From Sphaerimonospora sp050942215 (GTDB taxonomy: Bacteria > Actinomycetota > Actinomycetes > Streptosporangiales > Streptosporangiaceae), in assembly GCF_050942215.1 (NCBI RefSeq), contig NZ_CP192056.1:4836001-4900000 (forward strand): 64,000 nucleotides of DNA. The letters run 5' to 3'. The notes under the pieces are model-generated. The model did not search any database and had not been told where the DNA came from. It worked only from the letters and a program-made list of their open reading frames with translations. Numbering within the stretch: the stretch's first letter is position 1; each line of letters opens with the position of its first letter. This document shows positions 8,455-16,631 of the stretch, piece by piece. The position numbers were made by a program, and so were the translations under genes.

Positions 8455-10134
8455 ATGCACGGCCAGACGGATGCCTGGCGCGTCCCCGGCTACACGGAGA
8501 TTCGCGAGTTGGGCAGGGGCGGCGCCGGCAGAGTCGTGCTCGCGCGGCACGACGCCGACGACATCCTGGTGGCCATCAAATACCTGTCCGGCGAGCTCAT
8601 GTCGGACCTGCATTTCGTCGCCAGGTTCCGGCACGAGGCGAGCCTGCTCGCGTCGATGGAGCCCAGCCCGCACGCCGCGAAGTTCTATGAATACGTGGAG
8701 GTCCCCCGGGGCGCCGCCATCGTCATGGAGCTGATCAACGGCGTCTCGCTGCGCGCGATGCTGCGCTCGGAGGGCCCGACCGGCCCCGAGGCCGCGCTCG
8801 CCGTGCTCAAGGGGTCGCTGCTCGGTCTCGCCGCGGCGCACGGCGTCGGCGTCGTACACCGCGACTACAAGCCCGAGAACGTGATGGTCGAGGCCGGCGG
8901 CACGAGCAAGCTCGTCGACTTCGGCATCGCCGCGCACATCGGGCAGGGCGCCGCCGCCTCCGGCACGCCGCCGTACATGGCGCCGGAGCAGTGGTCGGGT
9001 GGCACGACCAGCCCGGCCACCGACGTGTACGCCGCGACGGTCGTCTTCTTCGAGTGTCTGACCGGCAGCCGGCCCTTCCGCGCGCAGAACATGGCGGCGC
9101 TGGCCCGCCAGCACCAGGTCACCCCTCCCCCGGTGGAGGAGGTGCCTCCCTCGCTGCGCGGGCTGGTGGAGCGCGGCATGGCCAAGCGGGCCACCGACCG
9201 GCCGCAGTCGGCGCTGGAGTTCCTCCAGGAGCTGGAGATCGTCGCCGCCGAGGTGTACGGCCCCGCCTGGGAGGAGCGGGGCAGGCGCAGGCTCGCCGCG
9301 CTGGCCGGCCTGCTGGTGCACTTCTTCCCCCTCGCCGAGGAGGAGCCCGAAGTCGGCACGTCGGTCGCCGAGACGCATCTCGGCCGCGGCCCGCTCGGCA
9401 AGATGAGCGTGAAGATCGGCCTGACCGTGGTGGTCATGGCCGCGATCACGGGCGGCACCGCGGCCGTGGTCGGTTCCCTGGCCGGGACCACGCTTCAGGC
9501 CGGTGAGACCGTCGTGTCGCCGGTCGCCTCGCCCGCCGATCCGCTGACGCTCGCCCCCGCGACGGACGAGCCGGCCGAAGAGGTCGAGGAGGATCTCGAC
9601 GACGAGGAGGTCACCGAGACGCCCGCCGCCGCCGATCCGAAGCCGACCGCATCGAAGAGCCCGAAGGCACGGCCCAGGCCGACGGCGACCCGCGGCACCG
9701 TACGGCAGCCCACGTCCCGGCCGACCACCGGTCCCACGGCCAGGCCCACGCCAAGGGCGACGCCCAGCCCCACACCCAAAACCACGCCGACGCCGAAGCC
9801 GAGCCCGCGGCCCAGTCCGAAGCCGACGACCAGCCGGCCGTCGCCGTCCCCGTCGACGCCGGAGCCCACCGCCACGATCACCCTGCCGCAGAATCCGCCG
9901 CGCACGACGTCGCCCCCGTCGTCGAGGCCGACGCCCACCCAGAGCACCTCGTCCCCGGATCCGACCGGTGGGGACACCGGGCCGACCCGGCTGACCAGCA
10001 CTCCGGTGGCTCCGGATGCGAGCGTCGTTCCGATGGGCGCGTTCGCTCTCGGCCTGATGACGACCGGCCTCGTTCCGGCCACACTGGCGGTGAAGCGGGC
10101 GGCGGGAAGGCGCCGCCGGCGGGACTCGAGGTGA
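8455..10134 (+). CDS. Transmembrane Ser/Thr protein kinase with Pro/Thr-rich extracellular region
   Basis: 559 residues with a GAGGAG site upstream. The N-terminal Hanks-type kinase domain has the glycine loop GRGGAG at 20-25, the ATP lysine at 42, HRDYKPEN at 135-142 and DFG at 155-157, so it should be active. A membrane helix lies near 320-345. The outer part is a roughly 150-residue low-complexity segment of Pro, Thr and Ser, and a second hydrophobic stretch with an RRRRR end closes the protein. There are no PASTA repeats. Three bases separate it from a pseudokinase-like gene, so they are probably co-expressed partners. Confidence 0.9.
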   Translation: MHGQTDAWRVPGYTEIRELGRGGAGRVVLARHDADDILVAIKYLSGELMSDLHFVARFRHEASLLASMEPSPHAAKFYEYVEVPRGAAIVMELINGVSLRAMLRSEGPTGPEAALAVLKGSLLGLAAAHGVGVVHRDYKPENVMVEAGGTSKLVDFGIAAHIGQGAAASGTPPYMAPEQWSGGTTSPATDVYAATVVFFECLTGSRPFRAQNMAALARQHQVTPPPVEEVPPSLRGLVERGMAKRATDRPQSALEFLQELEIVAAEVYGPAWEERGRRRLAALAGLLVHFFPLAEEEPEVGTSVAETHLGRGPLGKMSVKIGLTVVVMAAITGGTAAVVGSLAGTTLQAGETVVSPVASPADPLTLAPATDEPAEEVEEDLDDEEVTETPAAADPKPTASKSPKARPRPTATRGTVRQPTSRPTTGPTARPTPRATPSPTPKTTPTPKPSPRPSPKPTTSRPSPSPSTPEPTATITLPQNPPRTTSPPSSRPTPTQSTSSPDPTGGDTGPTRLTSTPVAPDASVVPMGAFALGLMTTGLVPATLAVKRAAGRRRRRDSR

Positions 10135-10137
10135 CCG

Positions 10138-11643
10138 ATGAGCGAGGGCGCGACGATCGCGGGGCACCGCCTGACCGGCCGCACCCGCGCCGGTGAACTC
10201 GGCGTCTGGCACGACGCGGTCTCTCCTGCGGGAGTCCCATCGAGCGTGCTGCGGTTCGACCCGAACCTGCTCGACGGGACCCAGGCGCGTGACCGGGTCG
10301 TCGCCGCCGTGCGTGCGGACCTTCTGCTGCTGAGCCGGGGCGACCCACCGTCGCTGCTGCCCGTCGCCGACCTGGTGACGGCGCGGGGCGAGGTCTGGTT
10401 GATCACCACACGCCGGGCCACGCCGACCCTCGCCGAGCTTCTCGACGATTCATCGGCCGGTGCCGGGTCCGGCATGGCGGGGTCCGGCATGGCGGGGTCC
10501 GGCATGGCGGGGATCGACCCGGCCGCGGCGGTCGCGATCCTCGTGGAGACAGCGCGGGCGCTGCGCACCCTCCACGCCTCGGGGCTCACCCACGGCGCGC
10601 TGCACGCCGGCACCGTGGTCGTCGGGGACGACGGATCGGTGCTCCTGGCCGAACGGGGCCTGCTCGCGGCGCTCCGGCACACGTCCCCCGGAATGGGCAC
10701 GACTGTGGACACGGCTGAGGACACGGCGTCGGACACGACCGGGGACACGGCCGCCTGGGCGGCGCTCGCACGGAGCCTGGCCCGGCGCCTCGCGCAGGAT
10801 TCCGTACGGGGAACGACGTCCGGGCCCGCGTACGGCGAGGCGGCCGCACTCCTCGACCGGGCCGCCGCCGTGGCCCTGGCCCGGGGACTGGACGCGGCCG
10901 GTGAAGTCCTGCGCACCTGGCGCGACGTGCTCGCCCCCGGCACGATCCGGCTGGCCGGGGCCGTCCGGCAGTGGACCTCGGGAGGCGTCCCGGTGGCCCC
11001 AGCCCCCGCCATGAGGCCCGGCGCCGACGAGGCCGTCACACTGCTCGACCTGTCGGGCCAGGGCCTGCCCGGTCCTTCCGTGACCCCGGCCGGCCGTACG
11101 GCACAGCGGGACGGCGACATGATGCGCTTCGGACCGGGAGTGCCGACCGAGACGACCGCCGAGCAGATCTGGCGCTCCGGGCAGGCCCCCACGGCCCGCA
11201 CACGGGCGATCGCGGACACCGCCCAGCGCCGGCGCGGGCGGCGGACGACCACATGGGCAGGCACCCTGCTGCTCGCGGTGCTCATCGCCGCCGGGGTCCT
11301 GGGGCTGCGAATGTGCGCACCCGGTCCCGATCTCGCCGTGCTGAAGGTGGACGTCAAGCTGCAGAAGAAGACCGTGGGCTGCGACGGCAGGGCCGACTTC
11401 ACCGGGGTCGTCACGGCCAACGGCGGCGGCGGGACGATCCGCTACGAGTGGCGGCGCAGCGACGGCGAGAAGATCGAGCAGGAGCAGAGGGTGCGCTCCG
11501 GAACCACGTCCCTGGACTTCCCGCTGCACTGGACGGTGAAGGGGTCGGGATCCTTCCGCGGCACCGCGACGCTGCGCGTCCTGTCCCCCACCACGACGGG
11601 GAAACCGCTACAGGATAAAGCTAGTTTTTCCTACAAATGCTGA
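10138..11643 (+). CDS. Kinase-fold protein lacking catalytic residues, with membrane anchor
   Basis: 501 residues. The N-terminal third follows the layout of a bacterial Ser/Thr kinase, but the catalytic loop reads SGLTHGALHAGTVVV where HRDxxxxN is expected, and DFG is replaced by a non-acidic segment. This suggests a pseudokinase. A membrane helix lies near 375-395 (TTTWAGTLLLAVLIAAGVLG), followed by an outer domain of about 100 residues with paired cysteines, perhaps Ig-like. A (GSGMA)3 repeat sits in the kinase-like region. Its place directly behind an active kinase gene suggests it regulates or anchors that kinase. Confidence 0.65.
   Translation: MSEGATIAGHRLTGRTRAGELGVWHDAVSPAGVPSSVLRFDPNLLDGTQARDRVVAAVRADLLLLSRGDPPSLLPVADLVTARGEVWLITTRRATPTLAELLDDSSAGAGSGMAGSGMAGSGMAGIDPAAAVAILVETARALRTLHASGLTHGALHAGTVVVGDDGSVLLAERGLLAALRHTSPGMGTTVDTAEDTASDTTGDTAAWAALARSLARRLAQDSVRGTTSGPAYGEAAALLDRAAAVALARGLDAAGEVLRTWRDVLAPGTIRLAGAVRQWTSGGVPVAPAPAMRPGADEAVTLLDLSGQGLPGPSVTPAGRTAQRDGDMMRFGPGVPTETTAEQIWRSGQAPTARTRAIADTAQRRRGRRTTTWAGTLLLAVLIAAGVLGLRMCAPGPDLAVLKVDVKLQKKTVGCDGRADFTGVVTANGGGGTIRYEWRRSDGEKIEQEQRVRSGTTSLDFPLHWTVKGSGSFRGTATLRVLSPTTTGKPLQDKASFSYKC
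10465..10509 (+). repeat. Three perfect 15-bp tandem repeats within the pseudokinase gene
   Basis: The unit GGGTCCGGCATGGCG is repeated three times in frame and encodes Gly-Ser-Gly-Met-Ala three times. Such a repeat can change copy number by slippage without breaking the frame. Confidence 0.9.
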
Positions 11644-11649
11644 CTTCAC

Positions 11650-11655
11650 TAGTGT
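11650..11655 (+). promoter_or_regulatory. -10 box of a likely leaderless promoter for the DUF2510 gene
   Basis: TAGTGT lies exactly seven bases before the ATG at 11663. There is no ribosome-binding site between them. This supports the 11663 start over a GTG nine bases upstream and suggests transcription separate from the kinase pair, although read-through from that pair is possible. Confidence 0.5.
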
Positions 11656-11662
11656 GGCCCGC

Positions 11663-12943
11663 ATGACGACGACCCCCGCCGGCTGGTACCCCGACCCGTA
11701 CGGCTCCCCCGACCTCCGTTGGTGGGACGGCACGCAGTGGACCGACGCCACGCATGCCAGGACGCAGCAACCAGGCGGGCCAGGTCAACCGGCCCGATCG
11801 GGTGAACCCGCCCAGTCCGCCCACCGGGAGGCCGGCCACACGGCCCATCTGGGATATCCCGGGCGACCGGGCGATCCCCTCCCGGCGGCGCAGGCGCCGT
11901 ACGCCGGGGTGCCCCCGCAATCGGAACATGCCGTGCCACCGGAACAGCCGTCGCCGCCCGCACAACCCGCACAACCCGCGCCGCCCGCACAACCCGCACA
12001 ACCCGCGCCGCCCGCACAACCCGGGCAGGGCCGTCGGTGGCCGGATCAGGGCGCGCCGTCCCAATCCCACCGGCAGGCGCCACTCGGACCGCAGCCATCG
12101 GGGCAGCAGACCCGCGACCTTCCACAATGGGGCAGTCTGGGGCAGACCGCACAGCTTCCGGTGCCGGACTTCGGTCCCCCGCCACAGCGGTCCTCACCAT
12201 GGCCATGGGTCATGGGCGGCGTCGCCCTCGCGGTCGCGCTCGCGCTCGTCATCGGCGGTGTGGTGTTCCTCGTCAACAACCGCGCCGAGTCGGCGGCCTC
12301 AGGGCCGCGTCCCGTGCCCACATCCCACCTGGACGAGGCCGTTCCCCCGTCGGCCGAGCCGACGCCGGCGCCCCCGCTCCCCGAGCTGCCCCAGCCCTCC
12401 GGGGGACGGATCAGCGATCCCGACACCGGACTCTCCTACGTCTATCCCGGCGAGTCCTGGATCGTGCCCAAGGCGGCCGAGACCAACGAGCCGCGAGATC
12501 CCAACCGCCCGCTGTGGACGAGCGCGTGCCTGGCCATGTCGCAGCAGAACTACGACGGCCAGAACAGTGACTGGATGGCCTCGATCTACACCGGCCGCCT
12601 CCCCCAGATCTTCCCCCACGACGGCCGGGCGAACCTGGAGGGTCTCGCCGGGGCCCTCCTGTCGGTCTACGAGCCGGTCTTCTATCCGCTGCCGCACGCG
12701 CGGAAGATCGTGCGCAACGAGGCGGCGAAGGTGGGCGACCGTCAGGCCTGGGTGCTCGAGTTCGAGCTGGACTTCTCCCAGGTCTCCGCGGCCAACTCGC
12801 TGAGCTGGAAGACCGAGAAGGCGGCGTTCGTCCTGGTCGATCAGGGCGACGGGCAGCGACCCGCCCTGCTTTACCTGTCCATTCCCGACAATCTGGACCA
12901 GTCGGTGTACAAGCGGGTGCTGGACTCGCTCGAAGCCAGGTGA
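11663..12943 (+). CDS. DUF2510 domain membrane protein
   Basis: 426 residues. The first 25 residues (AGWYPDPYGSPDLRWWDG followed by a WT pair) are a textbook DUF2510 domain. They are followed by a long Pro/Gln/Ala-rich linker with tandem repeats, a membrane helix near residues 185-205, and an outer domain with RISDPDTGLSYVYPGESW. The outer domain is unassigned. The start is supported by a leaderless promoter seven bases upstream. It follows the kinase and pseudokinase, and all three share the layout of an inner domain, one helix and an outer domain, so membrane-surface signalling is a fair guess. Confidence 0.8.
   Translation: MTTTPAGWYPDPYGSPDLRWWDGTQWTDATHARTQQPGGPGQPARSGEPAQSAHREAGHTAHLGYPGRPGDPLPAAQAPYAGVPPQSEHAVPPEQPSPPAQPAQPAPPAQPAQPAPPAQPGQGRRWPDQGAPSQSHRQAPLGPQPSGQQTRDLPQWGSLGQTAQLPVPDFGPPPQRSSPWPWVMGGVALAVALALVIGGVVFLVNNRAESAASGPRPVPTSHLDEAVPPSAEPTPAPPLPELPQPSGGRISDPDTGLSYVYPGESWIVPKAAETNEPRDPNRPLWTSACLAMSQQNYDGQNSDWMASIYTGRLPQIFPHDGRANLEGLAGALLSVYEPVFYPLPHARKIVRNEAAKVGDRQAWVLEFELDFSQVSAANSLSWKTEKAAFVLVDQGDGQRPALLYLSIPDNLDQSVYKRVLDSLEAR
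11954..12023 (+). repeat. 27-bp tandem repeat in the DUF2510 linker
   Basis: Two perfect 27-bp copies (11954-11980 and 11981-12007) and a partial third encode alternating Pro-Ala-Gln units of the linker between the DUF2510 domain and the membrane helix. Confidence 0.85.
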
Positions 12944-12951
12944 ACGCCCGA

Positions 12952-12957
12952 CTACTC
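12952..12957 (+). promoter_or_regulatory. -10 box of a likely leaderless promoter for orn
   Basis: TACTCT lies seven bases before the orn ATG, and no ribosome-binding site is present between them. The spacing equals that seen at 7485 and 11650. Confidence 0.5.
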
Positions 12958-12964
12958 TTGAGTC

Positions 12965-13561
12965 ATGACTGACCCGCTGGTCTGGATCGACTGTGAGATG
13001 ACCGGGCTCGACCTCGGCCGTGACGCGCTTATCGAGGTGGCCTGTGTCGTCACCGACGGCGAGCTGAACCAGTTGGACGGGGGCGTCGACGTCGTCATCA
13101 AACCCCCGGCCGAAACGCTTGAGCAGATGTCCGAGGTGGTGCGGGAGATGCACACGGCCTCGGACCTGCTGCGCGCGCTGGCGGCCGGGGTGACGCTCGC
13201 GGAGGCCGAGTCCCTGGTGCTCGACTACCTCCGTTCCCACGTGGCCGAGCCCAAGAAGGCGCCGCTGTGCGGCAACTCGATCGCGACCGACCGCGCGTTC
13301 CTGGCACGCGACATGCCGCTGGTGGACGCGTTCCTGCACTACCGGATGATCGACGTCTCCTCGGTCAAGGAGCTCGCCCGGCGGTGGTACCCCAGGGTCT
13401 ACTTCGCCGCGCCGGAGAAGCAGGGGGGGCACCGGGCCCTGGCCGACATCGTGGAGAGCATCCGGGAGCTGCGTTACTACCGCGCGGCCGTCTTCGTGCC
13501 CCAGCCGGGGCCGGACTCGGCCACCGCCAGGGAGGTCGCCGAGTCCGTCTCCGCCTCCTGA
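12965..13561 (+). CDS. orn: Oligoribonuclease
   Basis: 198 residues, the usual length. It is a DEDDh 3'-to-5' exoribonuclease that degrades dinucleotides to mononucleotides, including pGpG from cyclic-di-GMP turnover. The exonuclease I motif WIDCEMTGLDL (residues 7-17) supplies the first Asp and Glu. The middle Asp lies in NSIATDRAFLARDMP, and the C-terminal HRALADI supplies His and Asp. The start is probably leaderless. A tRNA-His gene follows, as in many actinomycetes. Confidence 0.97.
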   Translation: MTDPLVWIDCEMTGLDLGRDALIEVACVVTDGELNQLDGGVDVVIKPPAETLEQMSEVVREMHTASDLLRALAAGVTLAEAESLVLDYLRSHVAEPKKAPLCGNSIATDRAFLARDMPLVDAFLHYRMIDVSSVKELARRWYPRVYFAAPEKQGGHRALADIVESIRELRYYRAAVFVPQPGPDSATAREVAESVSAS

Positions 13562-13654
13562 CCGGCCCGGGGACTCCCGGTCGCCGGACGACCGGTGGAC
13601 ACGCCGACTCCAAAATGCCGCTACACTTTCTGTCGTACGCCTCAGGGCGGGCAT

Positions 13655-13728
13655 GGTGGGTGTAGCTCAGCTGGCAGAGCGCCAGGTTGTGGTCCTGGAT
13701 GTCGTGGGTTCAAGTCCCATCACTCACC
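13655..13728 (+). tRNA. tRNA-His (anticodon GUG)
   Basis: The cloverleaf is visible. The acceptor GTGGGTG (13656-13662) pairs with CACTCAC (13721-13727) with one G-U pair, and the extra G at -1 (13655), characteristic of tRNA-His, faces C at 13728. The anticodon stem CCAGG/CCTGG encloses the loop TTGTGGT, with GTG at 13689-13691. The T loop is TTCAAGT. The 3' CCA is not encoded. A strong terminator follows, and TACACT at 13622 may be its -10 box. Confidence 0.97.
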
Positions 13729-13734
13729 CGGTGC

Positions 13735-13773
13735 GGCGATGGCCGGTCCCGATGGGATCGGCCATCGCCTTTT
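13735..13773 (+). terminator. Rho-independent terminator after tRNA-His
   Basis: An 11-bp perfect stem (GGCGATGGCCG at 13735-13745 with CGGCCATCGCC at 13759-13769) with a 13-base loop is followed by four T residues. Confidence 0.85.
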
Positions 13774-13923
13774 CTGTCCCCAGGACCCGGGATCGGGACG
13801 CGACCACACACAGAGCACAATAGGTCACGCATCGGTCACGTTCGGTCGCGACCTCGATGGTTCCGCCGTTAACCTGGTGTTCGATCCCCTGCTCGTGCCC
13901 AACACTCAGGGAGCGGCCACCCC

Positions 13924-14115
13924 ATGCCGAACAGGCAACACAATGCGATATGCCCCGGTTGTCATGGACCCGGACGCATCGTCATCTACCGGATGGCGAT
14001 CGCGAACGGCCGGGCCGGGACCGCTGGTGTCGAAGAACGGTGCAAGGACTGCGAAGGCAAGGGATATGTGACCTTCGAGGTGGAGGCCGCGGAGCCCGCA
14101 CCCGAAGATCGGTGA
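13924..14115 (+). CDS. Small zinc-ribbon-like protein
   Basis: 63 residues. Two CxxC pairs (CPGC at residues 10-13 and CKDC at 40-43, each followed by a small glycine-rich turn) form a DnaJ-like zinc-binding knuckle pair. A GGGAG ribosome-binding site precedes the ATG. No wider family name can be given. It lies between the tRNA terminator and a DUF421 membrane protein gene. Confidence 0.65.
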   Translation: MPNRQHNAICPGCHGPGRIVIYRMAIANGRAGTAGVEERCKDCEGKGYVTFEVEAAEPAPEDR

Positions 14116-14188
14116 CGTCACGACGATCTTCCCCGGCTTGAACGCCGCCCTCAGGGAAGGGGCACCACCCTCAGGGAAGGGGAGGGAG

Positions 14189-14677
14189 ATGTGGAACGAC
14201 GTCTTCCTTCCGGGGACACCGGTGCTGGAGATCTTCATCCGGGGCACCGTCGTCTACCTGGCGATCTTCTTCATGCTTCGCTTCACTCCCCGGCGCGAGG
14301 TCGGCTCTTTCAGCACCACCAACCTGATCGTGATCGTCATCATCGCCGACGCCGCCCAGAACGCGATGGCCGGCGAGTATCACTCGATCTCCGACGGACT
14401 TCTCCTCGTGGCGACGATCGTCGGCTGGTCGATCGTGCTGGACGCCGCCGCCTTCCGCTGGCCCGCGGTCGCCCGGATCGTGAAGCCCCCGCCACGCGTC
14501 CTCGTCAGGAACGGCCGGCCCGACCGGCGCAACCTCCGGCGCGAACTCATCACCGAGGACGAGTTGATGGCCCACCTGCGTGAGCAGGGAACGGAGGAGC
14601 TGAGCGAGCTGGACGTGGTGCTGGAACCCGACGGGCGGGTGAGCGTGCACAAGCGGGACGAGGCGGGGCAGGCGTAG
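14189..14677 (+). CDS. DUF421 (YetF-like) membrane protein
   Basis: 162 residues from the ATG at 14189, which has GGAGGGAG directly upstream. A start 51 bases further up is open but lies in a duplicated CCTCAGGGAAGGGG stretch and is less likely. Two or three membrane helices occupy the first 85 residues, and the TNLIVIVIIADAAQNAM segment is the family hallmark. The cytoplasmic C-terminal domain carries RPDRRNLRRELITEDELM. The family function is not established. A strong hairpin follows. Confidence 0.88.
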   Translation: MWNDVFLPGTPVLEIFIRGTVVYLAIFFMLRFTPRREVGSFSTTNLIVIVIIADAAQNAMAGEYHSISDGLLLVATIVGWSIVLDAAAFRWPAVARIVKPPPRVLVRNGRPDRRNLRRELITEDELMAHLREQGTEELSELDVVLEPDGRVSVHKRDEAGQA

Positions 14678-14688
14678 TATCTCTTTCC

Positions 14689-14712
14689 GGGCCGGCAATG
14701 CCGAGCCGGCCC
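14689..14712 (+). terminator. Hairpin downstream of the DUF421 gene
   Basis: GGGCCGGC at 14689-14696 pairs with GCCGGCCC at 14705-14712 across an 8-base loop, 12 bases after the stop codon. There is no T tract, which is common in high-GC actinomycetes. Confidence 0.6.
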
Positions 14713-14843
14713 CGGCGGTCGGTCCTGGCGATCTTACGCAAGTTAGTCAGGCCCCATTGTCCCCAAAGTTGGTGATTGGGGGTTATGCTCGCTGTCAACC
14801 GCCGCGGGGGGAGGCGATCTTTGTCCTCTTCGACGGAGGCCTG

Positions 14844-15068
14844 ATGAGAGTCGACGACCGTACCGGAATGGGGCTCAGCAAGCGGGAAGCCGAAGTCATG
14901 GAGTTGATCGCCACCGGTCACTCCAACGGCGAGATCGCCCAGCGCCTCTTCCTCAGCGAGAAGACCGTGAAGAACCACGTCAACCGCATCTACGCCAAGC
15001 TCGGCGTCGAGTCGCGGGTCACCGCGATCGGCCGCTGGCTGGAGGCGGCCGAGGACGCCGACACATGA
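14844..15068 (+). CDS. Stand-alone LuxR-type HTH regulator
   Basis: 74 residues from an ATG preceded by CGGAGG. Almost the whole protein is a LuxR/NarL DNA-binding domain: LSKREAEVMELIATGHSNGE, IAQRLFLSEKTVKNHVNRIY and AKLGV are all present. There is no receiver or ligand domain, so its activity must be set by its amount or by partners. The 130 bases upstream contain TATGCT (14784) as a possible -10. Confidence 0.85.
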   Translation: MRVDDRTGMGLSKREAEVMELIATGHSNGEIAQRLFLSEKTVKNHVNRIYAKLGVESRVTAIGRWLEAAEDADT

Positions 15069-15175
15069 AGACGTGACCCCGCACCGCCCGGGAACGCCCC
15101 GATGCCCGCGCTCGGTGCCGTCCAGGGGTGAGGCCGTGCCGTCGGGCGGGCCCGGGCCGAGCGCCCGGCATCGGC

Positions 15176-16456
15176 TCAGCCGGGGTCGCGGCTGAGCGCC
15201 TGACGCAGACCCGCCAGGCCGTGCTCCAGTTCCTCGGGCTGGACGGACAGCGCGGGGCGCAGCCGTACGGACCGCTCGCCGCACGTCAGGACGAGGATGT
15301 TCTCCTCCTCACGGAGCCGGGCGACCAGCTTGGCGGGATCGGGCACGTCGAAGGCGCACATCAGCCCGCGTCCCCGCGCGTTGGCGACGAGGCCGTCGGC
15401 CTCCAGCCCCTGGAGCGCGCCGAGCAGCTTCTCCCCCAGGATGGCCGCCCTCGGGATCAGCCCGTCCCGCTCGATGATCTCCAGCATCCGGCGGGAGCGC
15501 ACCATGTCGACCAGGCCGCCGCCCCAGGTGGAGTTGATCCGGCCGCTGACCGTGAAGACGTTGTCGGGCACCAGGTCGACCCTGCGCCCCGCCATGATGC
15601 CGCCGACCTGCACCTTCTTGGCGAAGGCGACGATGTCGGGAGCCAGGCCGAGCTGCTGGTACGCCCAGGGCGTGCCGGTCAGGCCGACCCCGGTCTGGAC
15701 CTCGTCGAGAACGAACAGGGCATCGTTCTCATGACAGAGCACCTGCATCGCCTGGAGGAACTCGGGGCGCATGTGGTTGTCGCCGCCCTCGCCCTGGATC
15801 GGCTCGGCGATGAAGCAGGCGATGTCGTGACGGAATCGCGCGAACGCCTCCCTGGCCTGCGCCAGCGCGCGTTCCTCCGCCCGTTCGACATCCCCGAGAT
15901 GGATCGCGGGGACGTCGATCCGGGGCCAGCCGAGCTTGGGGAACCGGTCGGTCTTCACGGGGTCGGTGTTGGTGAGCGAAAGCGTGTAGCCGCTGCGGCC
16001 GTGGAAGGCCCTGGTCAGGTGCAGCACCCTGGTGCCGAGCCCGGGGTGCCGGCCGTGGGCCTCGTTCCAGCGGCTCTTCCAGTCGAAGGCGCACTTGAGC
16101 GCGTTCTCGACGGCCAGCGCGCCGCCCTCGACGAAGAACAGGTGCGGCAGCTCGGGATCGCCGAGCACCCGCTGGAACGCCGTCACGAACTCGGCCAGTT
16201 CCACGGTGTAGAGGTCGGAGTTCGCCGGCTTGTTCGCGGCCACCCGGCCGAGTGACTCCAGGAACTCCGGGTCGTCCGCGAAGGGGTTCATGCCGAGCGG
16301 CGACGACGCGAAAAAGGTGTAGAAGTCCAGATATCGCCTGCCGTCTCGGGCGTCGACCAGCCAGGAGCCCTCACTCCTGTCCAGATCGAGCACGAGCCGG
16401 TAACCGTCGACCAGCAGATGCCGTGAGAGTGCGCCATGCACAGCACGGGGATCCAT
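15176..16456 (-). CDS. lat: L-lysine 6-transaminase
   Basis: 426 residues from an ATG with GGAGGT just upstream. Class III PLP aminotransferase that moves the epsilon-amino group of lysine to 2-oxoglutarate, giving the precursor of 1-piperideine-6-carboxylate. Diagnostic segments are FFASSPLGMNPFADDPEF near residue 49, HLFFVEGGALAVENALK near 110 and VLDEVQTGVGLTGTPW near 230. The PLP lysine is in FAKKVQVGG near 280. In cephamycin producers lat feeds beta-lactam synthesis, but here no such genes flank it, so lysine catabolism is more likely. Confidence 0.92.
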   Translation of the reverse strand: MDPRAVHGALSRHLLVDGYRLVLDLDRSEGSWLVDARDGRRYLDFYTFFASSPLGMNPFADDPEFLESLGRVAANKPANSDLYTVELAEFVTAFQRVLGDPELPHLFFVEGGALAVENALKCAFDWKSRWNEAHGRHPGLGTRVLHLTRAFHGRSGYTLSLTNTDPVKTDRFPKLGWPRIDVPAIHLGDVERAEERALAQAREAFARFRHDIACFIAEPIQGEGGDNHMRPEFLQAMQVLCHENDALFVLDEVQTGVGLTGTPWAYQQLGLAPDIVAFAKKVQVGGIMAGRRVDLVPDNVFTVSGRINSTWGGGLVDMVRSRRMLEIIERDGLIPRAAILGEKLLGALQGLEADGLVANARGRGLMCAFDVPDPAKLVARLREEENILVLTCGERSVRLRPALSVQPEELEHGLAGLRQALSRDPG

Positions 16457-16631
16457 GCCACCTCCACAGTTCGCCGCTGACAACACTATTCCCTCACATA
16501 CCGGGTTAATTGTGAAGAGTTTCGAGCTATATGTGGCTTCTGGCGAACATTTTTCATACCGGGAGGGAAGGAGCCGACGGCGTCGGCCTGCCGTACGGCA
16601 CGGCCGGGCGGGGCCCGGGAGGCGACCGGGA

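Noticed and set aside
10465..10509. Short repeats considered as a CRISPR array
   Set aside because: Units are contiguous, in frame and without spacers. The other arrays (20771, 40033, 50606) also lack spacers, and no cas gene is present.
15128..16255. Plus-strand frame antisense to lat
   Set aside because: Asp/Glu/Arg-rich shadow; lat has full aminotransferase motifs and a good ribosome-binding site.
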